Source: RYN-124 sp033851845
GTDB taxonomy: Bacteria; Actinomycetota; Actinomycetes; Mycobacteriales; SCTD01
NCBI GenBank assembly: GCA_033851845.1
Contig: JAWWOH010000015.1
Span: 1-55,468, forward strand
DNA: 55,468 nt
Direction: 5' to 3'
Below, piece after piece: positions 42,942 to 51,374 of this stretch (position 1 is the stretch's first letter; the number at the start of each line of letters is the position of its first letter). Made by a program: the position numbers and the translations under genes. The notes under the pieces are model-generated. The model did no database searches. It saw nothing but the letters and a program-made list of their open reading frames with translations, and was not told the DNA's origin.

Positions 42942-43529
42942 CTAGCGGGGCTCCCGCCACATCGGGGTGATGACCGGGCAGCCGGCCGGCAAGTCGAACA
43001 ACGGCAGCTTCACGAAGCCGTGCCGCTCGTAGAACGGGATGTTCTGCGGGTTGGAGCTCTCCAGGTACGCCGGCAGTCGCTCGGCGTCGCACCGGTCGAG
43101 CACCGGGGTCAGCACGGTCGGGCCGATGCCCTGGCCGCGGGCTTCGGGCACCGTGCCGATCGCCTCGAGGTACCAGTGCGGCTCCGCCGGGTGATGCTTC
43201 TCCACGACGCTGAGCAGTCCCAGTGCCCTCGGCGTTCTGCGGCCGTACGCCCGTAGCAGGCGCGGGCCCTGCCGCACGATCTCGGACGTCGGCGCCCGCC
43301 ACTCACCCGGCGGCAGCCAGATCGAGGCGGCCTTCCGCTCGGGCGCGGCGAGCACCTGCGCAGCCGGTTTGTGCGCCGCGCCCACGGCGAAGGCGGTGAA
43401 CGCGAGCGTCAGCCGCTGCTCCAGCCGAGGGGTGTCCCCGAGGATCCAGTTGAAGACGGGATCGGTCGTGAACGCACGACCGAGGACCGCGCCTGCGACG
43501 TGCGGATCGGCGGCGACCGCCGTCGTCAC
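42942..43529 (-). CDS. GNAT family N-acetyltransferase
   Basis: Seen: 195 residues with the acetyl-CoA loop AIGTVPEARGQGIGPTVL (about 123-140) and the C-terminal NIPFYERHGFVKL. Known: matches the acetyltransferase_1 fold with a WYLEAIGT strand typical of actinobacterial puromycin-acetyltransferase-like members, but resistance is not implied. ATG at 43529 overlaps the upstream hydrolase stop by 4 bp; the two form an operon. Substrate unknown. Confidence 0.88.
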   Translation of the reverse strand: MTTAVAADPHVAGAVLGRAFTTDPVFNWILGDTPRLEQRLTLAFTAFAVGAAHKPAAQVLAAPERKAASIWLPPGEWRAPTSEIVRQGPRLLRAYGRRTPRALGLLSVVEKHHPAEPHWYLEAIGTVPEARGQGIGPTVLTPVLDRCDAERLPAYLESSNPQNIPFYERHGFVKLPLFDLPAGCPVITPMWREPR

Positions 43530-44449
43530 TGCCCGCTCGCGGTGAGCCGCCGCGACGGCAGCCGGTCGGCGACCGACCCGACGGCCTCCACCAACGCGGG
43601 CACGAACAGATCAGCCTTCAGCACCAGCGCGGCGTGGCCGGCGTTGACCTCGTGAACGGTCGCACCAGGGATCGCGGCCGCGAGGCGATGCTGCCGTCGT
43701 ACCGGAATGGTGTGGTCTTTCGTCGTCGCGACCACAGCGGTGGGTACGGCGACGTCGCCGATCCACGGCGCCGAGTTGAAGCGACCCAGCTCGCGCAGCA
43801 CCGCGGGCATCGACCACGCACTGGTGCTCCGGAACTCAGCCATCCCCCAGTTGCGGGTCGACTCGCCGGGCGGGCACGGCACCTCCGGCAACGTGACTGC
43901 CACCCGGTCGACGCGCTTTCGGACGTACGGCGAGAGCGGCACCATCGCGGCCGTCATCAGCGGGAAGAAGAACTTCTCCCTGCGGGCGCCACGGAAGTTG
44001 CGCGCGGTCGCGGCCAGGACGAGTCCCTCGATCCGATGCGGGTGGCGCTGCGCGACGAGCTGCGCGACCAGTCCACCCATGGAGTAGCCGACCGGGATGA
44101 ACCGCTCGACGCCCAGGACATCGGCGAGGCAGGCGACGTCATCGGCGCAGTCCTTGAGCCGGAACTTCTTGGACCGGATGCCGCGGCCGTGCCAGCGCTG
44201 GTCGAGGACCACGACGCGGTAGTCCTGCGCGAGCACCAGGATCGACGGGAACCAGCTCAGGTAGCCGGTGCAGCCGAGCGCGTGCAGCAGGATCAGGGTC
44301 GGCGCGCCGGCCGGGCCGGGCACGTCGACGACGAAAGTCCGCCCCCTGCCCGGCAGGTCGACCATCCGCCCCTGCGGCAGGTCGGCGGCAGGCTGCGGAG
44401 CCGACAACAGCCGGCTCAGCGCACGCGAGGCCACAGCTCGACGGTCCAC
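43526..44449 (-). CDS. Alpha/beta hydrolase
   Basis: Seen: 307 residues. Oxyanion motif LLHALGCTGYL, nucleophile elbow GYSMGGLVAQ (Ser about 119), acid region VPTAVVATTKDHTIP and His in NAGHAALV. Known: the classical Ser-Asp-His triad of esterases, lipases and haloperoxidase-like enzymes. ATG at 44449. The GNAT gene follows with a 4-bp overlap. Possible lipid link with the acyltransferase next to it; exact substrate unknown. Confidence 0.9.
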   Translation of the reverse strand: MDRRAVASRALSRLLSAPQPAADLPQGRMVDLPGRGRTFVVDVPGPAGAPTLILLHALGCTGYLSWFPSILVLAQDYRVVVLDQRWHGRGIRSKKFRLKDCADDVACLADVLGVERFIPVGYSMGGLVAQLVAQRHPHRIEGLVLAATARNFRGARREKFFFPLMTAAMVPLSPYVRKRVDRVAVTLPEVPCPPGESTRNWGMAEFRSTSAWSMPAVLRELGRFNSAPWIGDVAVPTAVVATTKDHTIPVRRQHRLAAAIPGATVHEVNAGHAALVLKADLFVPALVEAVGSVADRLPSRRLTASGQ

Positions 44450-44504
44450 TGCACCTCCGGTCGGCCCAACTCGGTCATTCCCGGCAAAGCAAGCAAGCGC
44501 TTGG

Positions 44505-45944
44505 TCACGACCCTACGCCGGAACCATCCGCGATGGCCCCACTGGCCCCCTTCGGCGCGCCGGTGGCGGCGGACAGCTCGGCGAGCGCGGGCGCCAGGTG
44601 CGCGACGAGGCCGGCCAGGTCGGGCAGCGTGTCGGGGCAGGCGAGCGCGGAGAAGTTGAGCCGGTCCAGGTAGGACCACACGGTGATGTTCAGCCCGATC
44701 CCCTCCAGGATCGGCCCGACCGAGTAGAGATCGGTGAGCCGTGCTGCGCCCACCGTCACCGGCTCGCTCGGACCGGGCACGTTCGACACGACCAGGTTGA
44801 AAGGCGCCCGGTGGTGGTCGGCGCCGCCGAGCCGCGAGTAGGCACGCATGAACAAGCTGAACACGGCCGGCGGGGTGTACTGCACCCACTCCTCGAGCAT
44901 CTTCAGCCCGAGCGTCTCCTGCATGACCTTCGCCTGCGCGGTGACCTGCGCGATCGCGTGCAGCCGCTCGACCGGGTCCTTCACGTCGGTACACAGCGAC
45001 GTGAACATGTTGGAGACGCGGTTGCCGGCAAGACGCGGCGTCGAACCGCTGCGATCCGTCGCGACTGGAATGCCCGCAGTCAGCGAGCTCGCCGGGTGCT
45101 CGCCGTGCTGCTCCAGCCAGGCGACCATCGCACCGGACACAACGCCGAGCACGACGTCGTTGAACGACACCCCCGTCGCTTTTCGTACGGCGCGCACCTC
45201 CGACAGCGACAGCGACGCGGTGGCGAAGGAGCGACGCGACGAGATGGACCCGTTGAAGGACACCTTCGGGGTGTCCAGGATCGGTCGGGGCGGGAGGACC
45301 GGCATGTCGCGCCGGCGTCGTACCAGCAGCAGGACGCTGCGCAGCGTTCGCCACAGCAAGCCGGGCAGCGCCACCAGCTGACGAGCCTGGTCACGGGCGG
45401 CGTGGCCGAGGAGATCTCGCCGCTGGGGTGCTTGCTCCGGCTCCCATGCCGGCAGGTCGAGCGGCCGGTCGGTGTCCATCACGTTGGCCAGCAGTGCGGA
45501 CGCCGCCACCCCGTCGGCGACGGAGTGGTGGATCTTCGCGACGACGCCGATGGTGCCGTCGGCGAGACCCTCGAGGACGGCGATCTCCCACAACGGCCGG
45601 CTACGGTCGAGCGGGGTGCTGGCCAGCTTGCCGATGACCTGCTCGACCTCGCGCATCGTCCCCGGGGCGGGTACGACGATCCGGCGCAGGTGGCGCGGGA
45701 CGTCGACCGGCTCATCCTCCACCCAGACCGGGTGGTGCAGCCCGAACGGCACGGTGCGCAGCCGCCGCCGGAACGGTGGCAGCAGGTGCAACCGATCGGC
45801 CAGCCCCGCGGTGAACACCTCGTAGCTGTAGCCGCCGGGGACGCCGGACACGTCGAGGAAGCTCACCTTCAGCGTGTGCATGTGCTGCGTCGGGGTCTCC
45901 ATGTAGAGAAAGCCCGCGTCGACGCCGGGAAGCCGCTCCGCCAT
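44505..45944 (-). CDS. WS/DGAT family O-acyltransferase
   Basis: Seen: 479 residues. PLWE motif (residues 117-120) and the active-site HHSVADG (139-145), then NVVLGVV-type hydrophobic strands and the C-terminal NVPGPSEPV segment (NxPGP) typical of wax ester synthase/DGATs. Known: these bifunctional enzymes esterify fatty alcohols or diacylglycerol with acyl-CoA to give wax esters or triacylglycerol. ATG at 45944. Divergent from the serine hydrolase gene 68 bp away, whose operon ends in a second WS/DGAT-like protein. Intact motif, so probably active. Confidence 0.92.
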   Translation of the reverse strand: MAERLPGVDAGFLYMETPTQHMHTLKVSFLDVSGVPGGYSYEVFTAGLADRLHLLPPFRRRLRTVPFGLHHPVWVEDEPVDVPRHLRRIVVPAPGTMREVEQVIGKLASTPLDRSRPLWEIAVLEGLADGTIGVVAKIHHSVADGVAASALLANVMDTDRPLDLPAWEPEQAPQRRDLLGHAARDQARQLVALPGLLWRTLRSVLLLVRRRRDMPVLPPRPILDTPKVSFNGSISSRRSFATASLSLSEVRAVRKATGVSFNDVVLGVVSGAMVAWLEQHGEHPASSLTAGIPVATDRSGSTPRLAGNRVSNMFTSLCTDVKDPVERLHAIAQVTAQAKVMQETLGLKMLEEWVQYTPPAVFSLFMRAYSRLGGADHHRAPFNLVVSNVPGPSEPVTVGAARLTDLYSVGPILEGIGLNITVWSYLDRLNFSALACPDTLPDLAGLVAHLAPALAELSAATGAPKGASGAIADGSGVGS

Positions 45945-46011
45945 GCGACCTCCTCCCGGTCAGCGGGACCGCGCTTCTTCGGCGCCATGCCCTCTGCGGC
46001 ATTCTGCCCAG

Positions 46012-47121
46012 GTGGCAGCTGTCGTCCAGCAGGAGCGCCTCGATGCGCTGCTCGGGAGGGCGTCGCGCGAGGTCGACGCCGGCCGGCTGCCCTCGTGCCA
46101 GCTCGCGGTCGCCCGCGAGGGCGAGCTCGTGCACGTGGCGACCCTCGGCGCCGCGACCGACGAAACCCGGTACCTGACGTTCTCGGTGACGAAAGCCCTG
46201 GTCGCTGCGGCGGTCTGGGTCGCCATCGGCGACGGCAGGCTGCGTCCGGAGACGCGCGTATCCGAACACGTGCCGTCCTTCGCGCGGGCCCACTTCGACG
46301 CGGTGACACTGCAGCACCTGCTGACGCACACCGCCGGCTTCCCGCGCGCCCCGCTGCCGCCACTCGACGGTGCGACCTCCAAGGGGCGGGCCTCCTGGTT
46401 CGAGCGGTGGCGGCTCGAGTGGGAGCCCGGCACGCGGACGGAGTACTCCCCTACCGCCGGGCACTGGGTCGTCGCGGACCTGCTCGAGCGGGCGACCGGC
46501 GTCGCCTACAAGAGCTATGTCGCCGAGCACGTCATCGCGCCGCTCGGCCTGCGCCACCTGCAGCTCGGCGTACCGATCGAGCAGCAGAGCGACATGGTCG
46601 ACGCCGTTGCCGTCGGACTCGACGAAGACCCCGATGAGAGCGCGCCCGTCGTGGTCACGCCCGACGGCATGCTCGAGATGGACCGGCCTGACGTGCGCGC
46701 GGTGGGTGTTCCCGGCGCCGGCGCGGTGTCGACCGCAGCCGACATCGCCCTGCTGTACCAGGCATTCCTGCACAACCCGGGCGGTCTGTGGGACCGCGGC
46801 GTGCTCGCCGATGCGACCGGACGCATCCGCAACGCCCTCATCGACCCGTGGACCAAGGTGCCCGCCAATCGGTCGCTGGGCCTCGTCATCGCGGGCGACG
46901 ACGGCAACGCCGCGATGCGCGACGCGCTCGGTCGCAGTGTCGGCCCGCGGGCGTTCGGCGCGTCCGGCGCGAGTGGTCAGGTCGCCTGGGCGGACCCCGA
47001 CACCGGCCTGTCGTTCTGCTACCTCACCAATGGCTTGGAGGCCGACCAGGTGAAGGCGTTCATGCGGTCTGCCTCCGTGTCCACTTTGGCGGGGCGATTG
47101 CTCCTAGAGTCCGGAACGTGA
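46012..47121 (+). CDS. Serine hydrolase, beta-lactamase (class C) fold
   Basis: Seen: 369 residues. FSVTKALVAAAV provides SxxK (Ser about 56), TEYSPTAGH the YxN-like site (Tyr-Ser-Pro) and GASGQVAWADP the third KTG-equivalent region. No signal peptide is obvious. Known: cytosolic members are esterases or lipases (LpqK/EstB type) rather than antibiotic hydrolases. GTG at 46012 is chosen; the frame is open to 45943. Overlaps the acyl-CoA synthetase start by 4 bp. Inferred: works on lipid esters made or used by its neighbours. Confidence 0.88.
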   Translation: MAAVVQQERLDALLGRASREVDAGRLPSCQLAVAREGELVHVATLGAATDETRYLTFSVTKALVAAAVWVAIGDGRLRPETRVSEHVPSFARAHFDAVTLQHLLTHTAGFPRAPLPPLDGATSKGRASWFERWRLEWEPGTRTEYSPTAGHWVVADLLERATGVAYKSYVAEHVIAPLGLRHLQLGVPIEQQSDMVDAVAVGLDEDPDESAPVVVTPDGMLEMDRPDVRAVGVPGAGAVSTAADIALLYQAFLHNPGGLWDRGVLADATGRIRNALIDPWTKVPANRSLGLVIAGDDGNAAMRDALGRSVGPRAFGASGASGQVAWADPDTGLSFCYLTNGLEADQVKAFMRSASVSTLAGRLLLESGT

Positions 47122-48704
47122 CCTTCAACCTGGCCGACCTGTACGAGGCGGTCGCCGACGCTGCGCCGGACCGCGAGGTGCTCGTCTGCGGCAACCGCCG
47201 CCTGACGCACCGTCAGCTCGAGGAACGCGCGAACCGGCTCGCGAACGCACTCAGCGAACGCGGCATCGGCCCCGGCGACACGGTCGGCTTGCAGCTGACG
47301 AACGGCACGGAGTACGTCGAAGGCATGCTCGCTGCCTTCAAGCTGCGTGCGATCCCGGTGAACATCAACTACCGATACGTCGAACGCGAGCTGCGCTACT
47401 TGTACGACGACTCCGGCCTCGCTGCCCTGATCCACCACCGCGGCTTCGGTGATCGCGTGGCGCAGGCCCTCGACCGGCCGCTGCGGGCGTTGCTGACCGT
47501 CGATGACGGCACCGACACCCCGCTCGCGGCCGGGGCCGAGCCCTATGACGACGGGCTCGCCGCCGCTGCGCCGGACCGGCCCGTCGTCGACGGCAGGTCG
47601 AGCGACGACCTCTACCTGATCTACACCGGCGGCACCACCGGCATGCCGAAGGGCGTGGTCTGGCGGCACGAGGACATCTTCAAGTCGGCGATGGGCGGTG
47701 GTGACCTGACGCAGGGCGGTGACTACGTGAGCGGCCCGAAGGAGCTCGCGGACCGGCTGCCCGAGAACGGCATCGTCGCGCTGGCCGCCCCGCCGCTGAT
47801 GCACGCCGCCGCGCACTGGCTGACGTTCCACCAGCTCTTCACCGGTGGCGTCGTCGTCCTGATGCCGGGCGGGCGCTTCGACCCAGCCGAGGTCTGGGAC
47901 ACGATCGCGCGGGAGAAGGTCTTCAACATCGTGCTCGTCGGTGACGCGATGGTGAAGCCGCTGCTGGACGAGATCGAGCAACACCCCGGCAAGCACAACA
48001 CCGACGGGCTGTGGGTCGTGGCGTCCAGCGGCGCCCCGCTGTCCCAGCACACGAAGGACCGGCTGAACGCGCTGCTGCCCGGCCGCATGCTGGTCGACTC
48101 GATGGGCTCGTCCGAGACCGGCGTGCTCGGTCCGAAGTCGGGTGCGACGTTCACGTTGAACGAACACACCGCGGTGCTCACCGCTGACCACGCGAAGGTC
48201 ACCCCCGGTGACGGCCAGGTCGGGCGGATCGCGCGTCGTGGGCATGTGCCGCTGCGGTACCACAACGACCCGGAGAAGAGCGCCGCCACGTTCGTCGAGG
48301 TCGACGGCGAGCGGTGGGCGCTCACCGGCGACGAGGCCATGCTCGAGAGCGACGGCACGGTGAAGATGCTCGGCCGCGGCTCTCAGTGCATCAACACCGG
48401 CGGCGAGAAGGTCTACCCCGAGGAGGTCGAGGAGCCGATCAAGGCGCACCCCGCCGTGGACGACGCGCTCGTCGTCGGCGTCCCCGACGAGCGGTGGGGC
48501 GAGCGCGTCGTCGCCGTCGTCCAGCCTGCTCCTGGTTCGTCGATCGACCTCGCGGCGCTGCAGGAGCATGTCCGCTCCTCGGTGGCCGGCTACAAGGTGC
48601 CGCGCGATCTGGTCCTGGTCGAGAAGGTGGTGCGATCACCCGCCGGCAAGGCCGACTACCGCTGGGCCAAGGACCACGCGACCAGCTCACTGAAGGTGAA
48701 CTGA
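47118..48704 (+). CDS. Acyl-CoA synthetase (AMP-binding, FadD-like)
   Basis: Seen: 528 residues. P-loop YTGGTTGMPKGV (about 175-186), ASSGAPLS and SMGSSETG (about 330), the adenylate motif LTGDEAML, INTGGEKVYPEEVEE hinge and the catalytic Lys in VRSPAGKADYRW. Known: activates fatty acids to acyl-AMP then acyl-CoA. GTG at 47118 overlaps the stop of the serine hydrolase gene (GTGA) and its stop overlaps the WS/DGAT start, giving a three-gene lipid operon. Product likely feeds the acyltransferase. Confidence 0.94.
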   Translation: MTFNLADLYEAVADAAPDREVLVCGNRRLTHRQLEERANRLANALSERGIGPGDTVGLQLTNGTEYVEGMLAAFKLRAIPVNINYRYVERELRYLYDDSGLAALIHHRGFGDRVAQALDRPLRALLTVDDGTDTPLAAGAEPYDDGLAAAAPDRPVVDGRSSDDLYLIYTGGTTGMPKGVVWRHEDIFKSAMGGGDLTQGGDYVSGPKELADRLPENGIVALAAPPLMHAAAHWLTFHQLFTGGVVVLMPGGRFDPAEVWDTIAREKVFNIVLVGDAMVKPLLDEIEQHPGKHNTDGLWVVASSGAPLSQHTKDRLNALLPGRMLVDSMGSSETGVLGPKSGATFTLNEHTAVLTADHAKVTPGDGQVGRIARRGHVPLRYHNDPEKSAATFVEVDGERWALTGDEAMLESDGTVKMLGRGSQCINTGGEKVYPEEVEEPIKAHPAVDDALVVGVPDERWGERVVAVVQPAPGSSIDLAALQEHVRSSVAGYKVPRDLVLVEKVVRSPAGKADYRWAKDHATSSLKVN

Positions 48705-50107
48705 TGGACCAGCTCTCGGCGATGGACGCGTCGTTCCTGTACATCGAGGCGCCGACGACGCCGCAGCACGTCCTCGGCGTGATGCTCTTCGACGCGGCGG
48801 GCTCCGAGGGACGCTTCACGGTCGAGCGCTTTCGCGCCGTGTTGGAGGAGCGCATCCACCTGCTGCCGGCGTTCGAGCGGCGCCTCGTGCAGGTGCCACT
48901 GCACATGGACCACCCCTACTGGATCCACGACCCCGACGTCGACCTCGACGCGCACCTGCACCGCGCGACGCTCGAGGCACCCGCTGACCTCGAGGCACTG
49001 GGTCGGCTCGTCGGCGAGATCGGCTCGCAGCTGCTCGACCGCAGCCGGCCGCTGTGGGAGCTGTGGCTGGTCGAGGGGCTCGCAACCGGGCAGGTCGCGC
49101 TCGTCGCCAAGATGCATCACTCGACCCTGTACGGCGCGGCCGGCGCCGACATGATGGCGCACCTGCTCGACTTCGGCCCCGAGGGCCGCGAGATCGAGCC
49201 GCCTCCCCCGGCTCAGGTCGAGGCAGCTCCGTCTGCCGTCGGACTCGTCGCGCGGGCGGCGCTGAACACCGCTCGCCGGCCGGTGCGGGGGGTGCAGACG
49301 ATCGCCGGGTCGACCAAGCGGCTGGGCAAGATGGGCGGGATGGTCGGTCGCGCCATCACCAAGCGCTCCCCGGTGACGCTGCCGTTCACCGCGCCGCACG
49401 TCGACTTCATCAACGGCCGGCTGACGACTGCCCGCGAGGCGGCGTTCACCAAGGTCGACTTCGCCGACATCAAGGCCGTCAAGGACGCGTTCGGCACGAA
49501 GGTCAACGACGTCGTGCTGGCGGCCGTCACTCAGTCGCTACGCAACTACCTGGTGAAGCGCGACGCGCTCCCCAAGAAGCCGTTGGTCGCCAGCGTGCCG
49601 ATGAACATCGGCGCCGGCGCGGTCGAGGGAACCGACAAGATATCGGCGCTGCTCGTCCCGCTTCCCGTGCTGACGGCCGATCCCGTGCAGCAGCTCGCCG
49701 AAGTCGCGGAGTTCAGCCGGCAGAGCAAGGGCATGGTCGACGCCCTCGGCACCGAGTCGATCAGCGACGTCGCCGAGCTCGTCCCGCCGCTGCTCGTGAT
49801 GACCGGCTCGAAGCTCTACGACAGCCTCGGGCTCTCCCGGCTGCACCCGCCGCTGCAGAGCCTCGTCGTGTCCAACATGCCCGGCCCGCCGATCCCGCTC
49901 TACTGCGCCGGCGCTCGCGTCGACGCGGTCTACCCGTTCGGGCCGCTGCTACCGGGTGCCGGGCTCAACATCACGGTCCTGTCCAACATGGGCAACCTCG
50001 ACGTCGGCCTGCTCGGTTGCCCCGACCTGGTGCCCGACCTGTGGGAGATCGCCGACGGCTTCCCCGCGGCGGTCGCCGAACTGCTCGCGGCTGCTCCCCG
50101 GGGCTAG
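48704..50107 (+). CDS. WS/DGAT family acyltransferase with HHSTLYG in place of HHxxxDG
   Basis: Seen: 467 residues. Family features MDASFLYIE, PLWELWLVEGL (PLWE, about 117-120) and the C-terminal SNMPGPPIPLY (NxPGP). At the active site residues 138-144 read HHSTLYG: both His remain, but the normally invariant Asp is Tyr (codon TAC, one base from GAC). Known: the HHxxxDG Asp is conserved in active wax ester synthase/DGATs. Inferred: weakened, changed or lost activity, or a structural partner of the intact paralogue. ATG at 48704 overlaps the acyl-CoA synthetase stop by one base (TGATG). Confidence 0.9.
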   Translation: MDQLSAMDASFLYIEAPTTPQHVLGVMLFDAAGSEGRFTVERFRAVLEERIHLLPAFERRLVQVPLHMDHPYWIHDPDVDLDAHLHRATLEAPADLEALGRLVGEIGSQLLDRSRPLWELWLVEGLATGQVALVAKMHHSTLYGAAGADMMAHLLDFGPEGREIEPPPPAQVEAAPSAVGLVARAALNTARRPVRGVQTIAGSTKRLGKMGGMVGRAITKRSPVTLPFTAPHVDFINGRLTTAREAAFTKVDFADIKAVKDAFGTKVNDVVLAAVTQSLRNYLVKRDALPKKPLVASVPMNIGAGAVEGTDKISALLVPLPVLTADPVQQLAEVAEFSRQSKGMVDALGTESISDVAELVPPLLVMTGSKLYDSLGLSRLHPPLQSLVVSNMPGPPIPLYCAGARVDAVYPFGPLLPGAGLNITVLSNMGNLDVGLLGCPDLVPDLWEIADGFPAAVAELLAAAPRG

Positions 50108-50221
50108 AGGCCGCATCAACAGACGAAGTCTGCGATCTCCGCAGCATGCCTGTGAAAGTCCTGTTCGAGTATCCGCAGGCTGCCAATCGGAGCGGAAGTC
50201 CGGCCGCAGCAACAAGGATCA

Positions 50222-50305
50222 ATGTGGGTGGTCGCCGGAGCTGTCGTAGTTGTGCTGGCGAGCCCGTTCTATGTCGGCTTCATGCGGCGGCGCGGGCGCT
50301 GGTAG
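50222..50305 (+). CDS. Possible membrane microprotein (27 aa)
   Basis: Seen: ATG at 50222 after AAGGA (3 nt spacing), encoding MWVVAGAVVVVLASPFYVGF followed by MRRRGRW: one hydrophobic helix and a positively charged tail, typical of a single-pass microprotein. Stands alone in the 246-bp gap between the acyltransferase and the next convergent gene. No family recognised. Could be chance, but the composition and ribosome-binding site argue for a gene. Confidence 0.45.
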   Translation: MWVVAGAVVVVLASPFYVGFMRRRGRW

Positions 50306-50353
50306 CGCATCTACCCGCGCTCGATCACCGGCATCGGTTCGTGAACTCTTGTA

Positions 50354-51007
50354 TCAGGTCCCGATGTGGACACAGGAGGAACTGCCAGCCAGGTAGCGGC
50401 GGTCGGTGCTTGCGTAGTCGATTGACGTCGATGCGTTGGCGCCCCCGGCCGCTTCTGTACCGATTCCGCGGTACGTGTCGGCCACCAGATTATGGAAGTA
50501 CGTCTGGTGCGGCATGTTGTGGTTCCCACTCGCCAGGGAGAGAGGAATGGTCACCCGCACCTCGTTGTGCGCGACGTCGAATGTTCCGGTAGCCGGCACT
50601 GCCGTGTCCGTGCCCGGCACATCCGAGCCTTCAGTCGGCACGATGACGGAGAACTGTTCGCCGTCAAGGCTGCGGGTAGCAAGGGTGACGACGTACTCGT
50701 GTCGACTACCGAGCTGGAAGAAGAAGCGGTAGAGGTTGCGTCGTCCCGCGGCTTCCAGCGCCGTGCCGAGGTTCGACAGCCGGACCACGGTCGTCACCGA
50801 GCGGGCGTTGCTCGCGATGTCGGCAGAGACAATGTCGAGGTCAGGCTCGTTCGGGCCGAGACGGGTGCCGTTGAGCTGATCGTTACCGTCGCCCGCCGCG
50901 TCCTGGATCAAGCGGCACGATGATGAGCTGCCCGCCAGACTCGGCGTGGCGGGCGCTACCAGGAGCGCAGCGGCGAGCAACCACGCGGCCCCACGTCGTC
51001 CGGCCAT
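50354..51007 (-). CDS. Secreted hypothetical protein (217 aa)
   Basis: Seen: signal peptide (RRGAAWLLAAALLVAPATPSLAG), then a beta-rich domain: CRLIQDAAGDGNDQLNG, LDIVSADIASNARSVTTVV, YRFFFQLGSRHEYVVTLATR, EVRVTIPLSLAS, ending SSSCVHIGT. Two Cys (near residues 31 and 212) may link the ends. Known: the DAxGD...PDLDIxSAxI pattern resembles domains seen in secreted bacterial proteins with a beta-sandwich fold that bind or decorate surfaces, but I cannot name it safely. ATG at 51007; TTG five codons earlier is the alternative. Confidence 0.75.
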   Translation of the reverse strand: MAGRRGAAWLLAAALLVAPATPSLAGSSSSCRLIQDAAGDGNDQLNGTRLGPNEPDLDIVSADIASNARSVTTVVRLSNLGTALEAAGRRNLYRFFFQLGSRHEYVVTLATRSLDGEQFSVIVPTEGSDVPGTDTAVPATGTFDVAHNEVRVTIPLSLASGNHNMPHQTYFHNLVADTYRGIGTEAAGGANASTSIDYASTDRRYLAGSSSCVHIGT

Positions 51008-51131
51008 GGCCGTGCCCCCCAAAGGCAGCCGTAACTCGTCAGGAAACTGTTCATTCGACGGCTACCTGACAACTCCTGCCCCTCGGGCCTGTGATGCCGC
51101 AGGGGAGCTTGGGCACGACGAGACGGAGCCA

Positions 51132-51365
51132 GTGGTGCTGGAGGTGAACGAGCCGCACCTGGTGGTCTGGTCGTCACTCTGGCCGGTACGGCCGGACGCA
51201 CGGATCCGGTTCGATCTGCCATACGACGCCGGGCAGCAGGGGACCGACCTGCTGTGGACGCTGGAGGTCGACGAGCCAGAGCCGGAGGCACCGCTTCTGG
51301 GTCACATGCGGAAGCGACTCAACGTCCTGATCAACGCCGAGTTGCGCTACTCATTCGGCCAATAG
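51132..51365 (+). CDS. Hypothetical protein (77 aa)
   Basis: Seen: 77 residues, mostly beta-forming, with Trp and acidic residues (LVVWSSLWPVRPDARIRFDLPY, WTLEVDEPEPEAPLLGHM) and a basic C-terminal helix (RKRLNVLINAELRYSFGQ). GTG at 51132 follows GGAG with short spacing; the open frame continues upstream without better support. Ends 9 bp before the convergent methyltransferase gene. No family recognised; not membrane-bound. Confidence 0.6.
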   Translation: MVLEVNEPHLVVWSSLWPVRPDARIRFDLPYDAGQQGTDLLWTLEVDEPEPEAPLLGHMRKRLNVLINAELRYSFGQ

Positions 51366-51374
51366 CGGCTCCCC

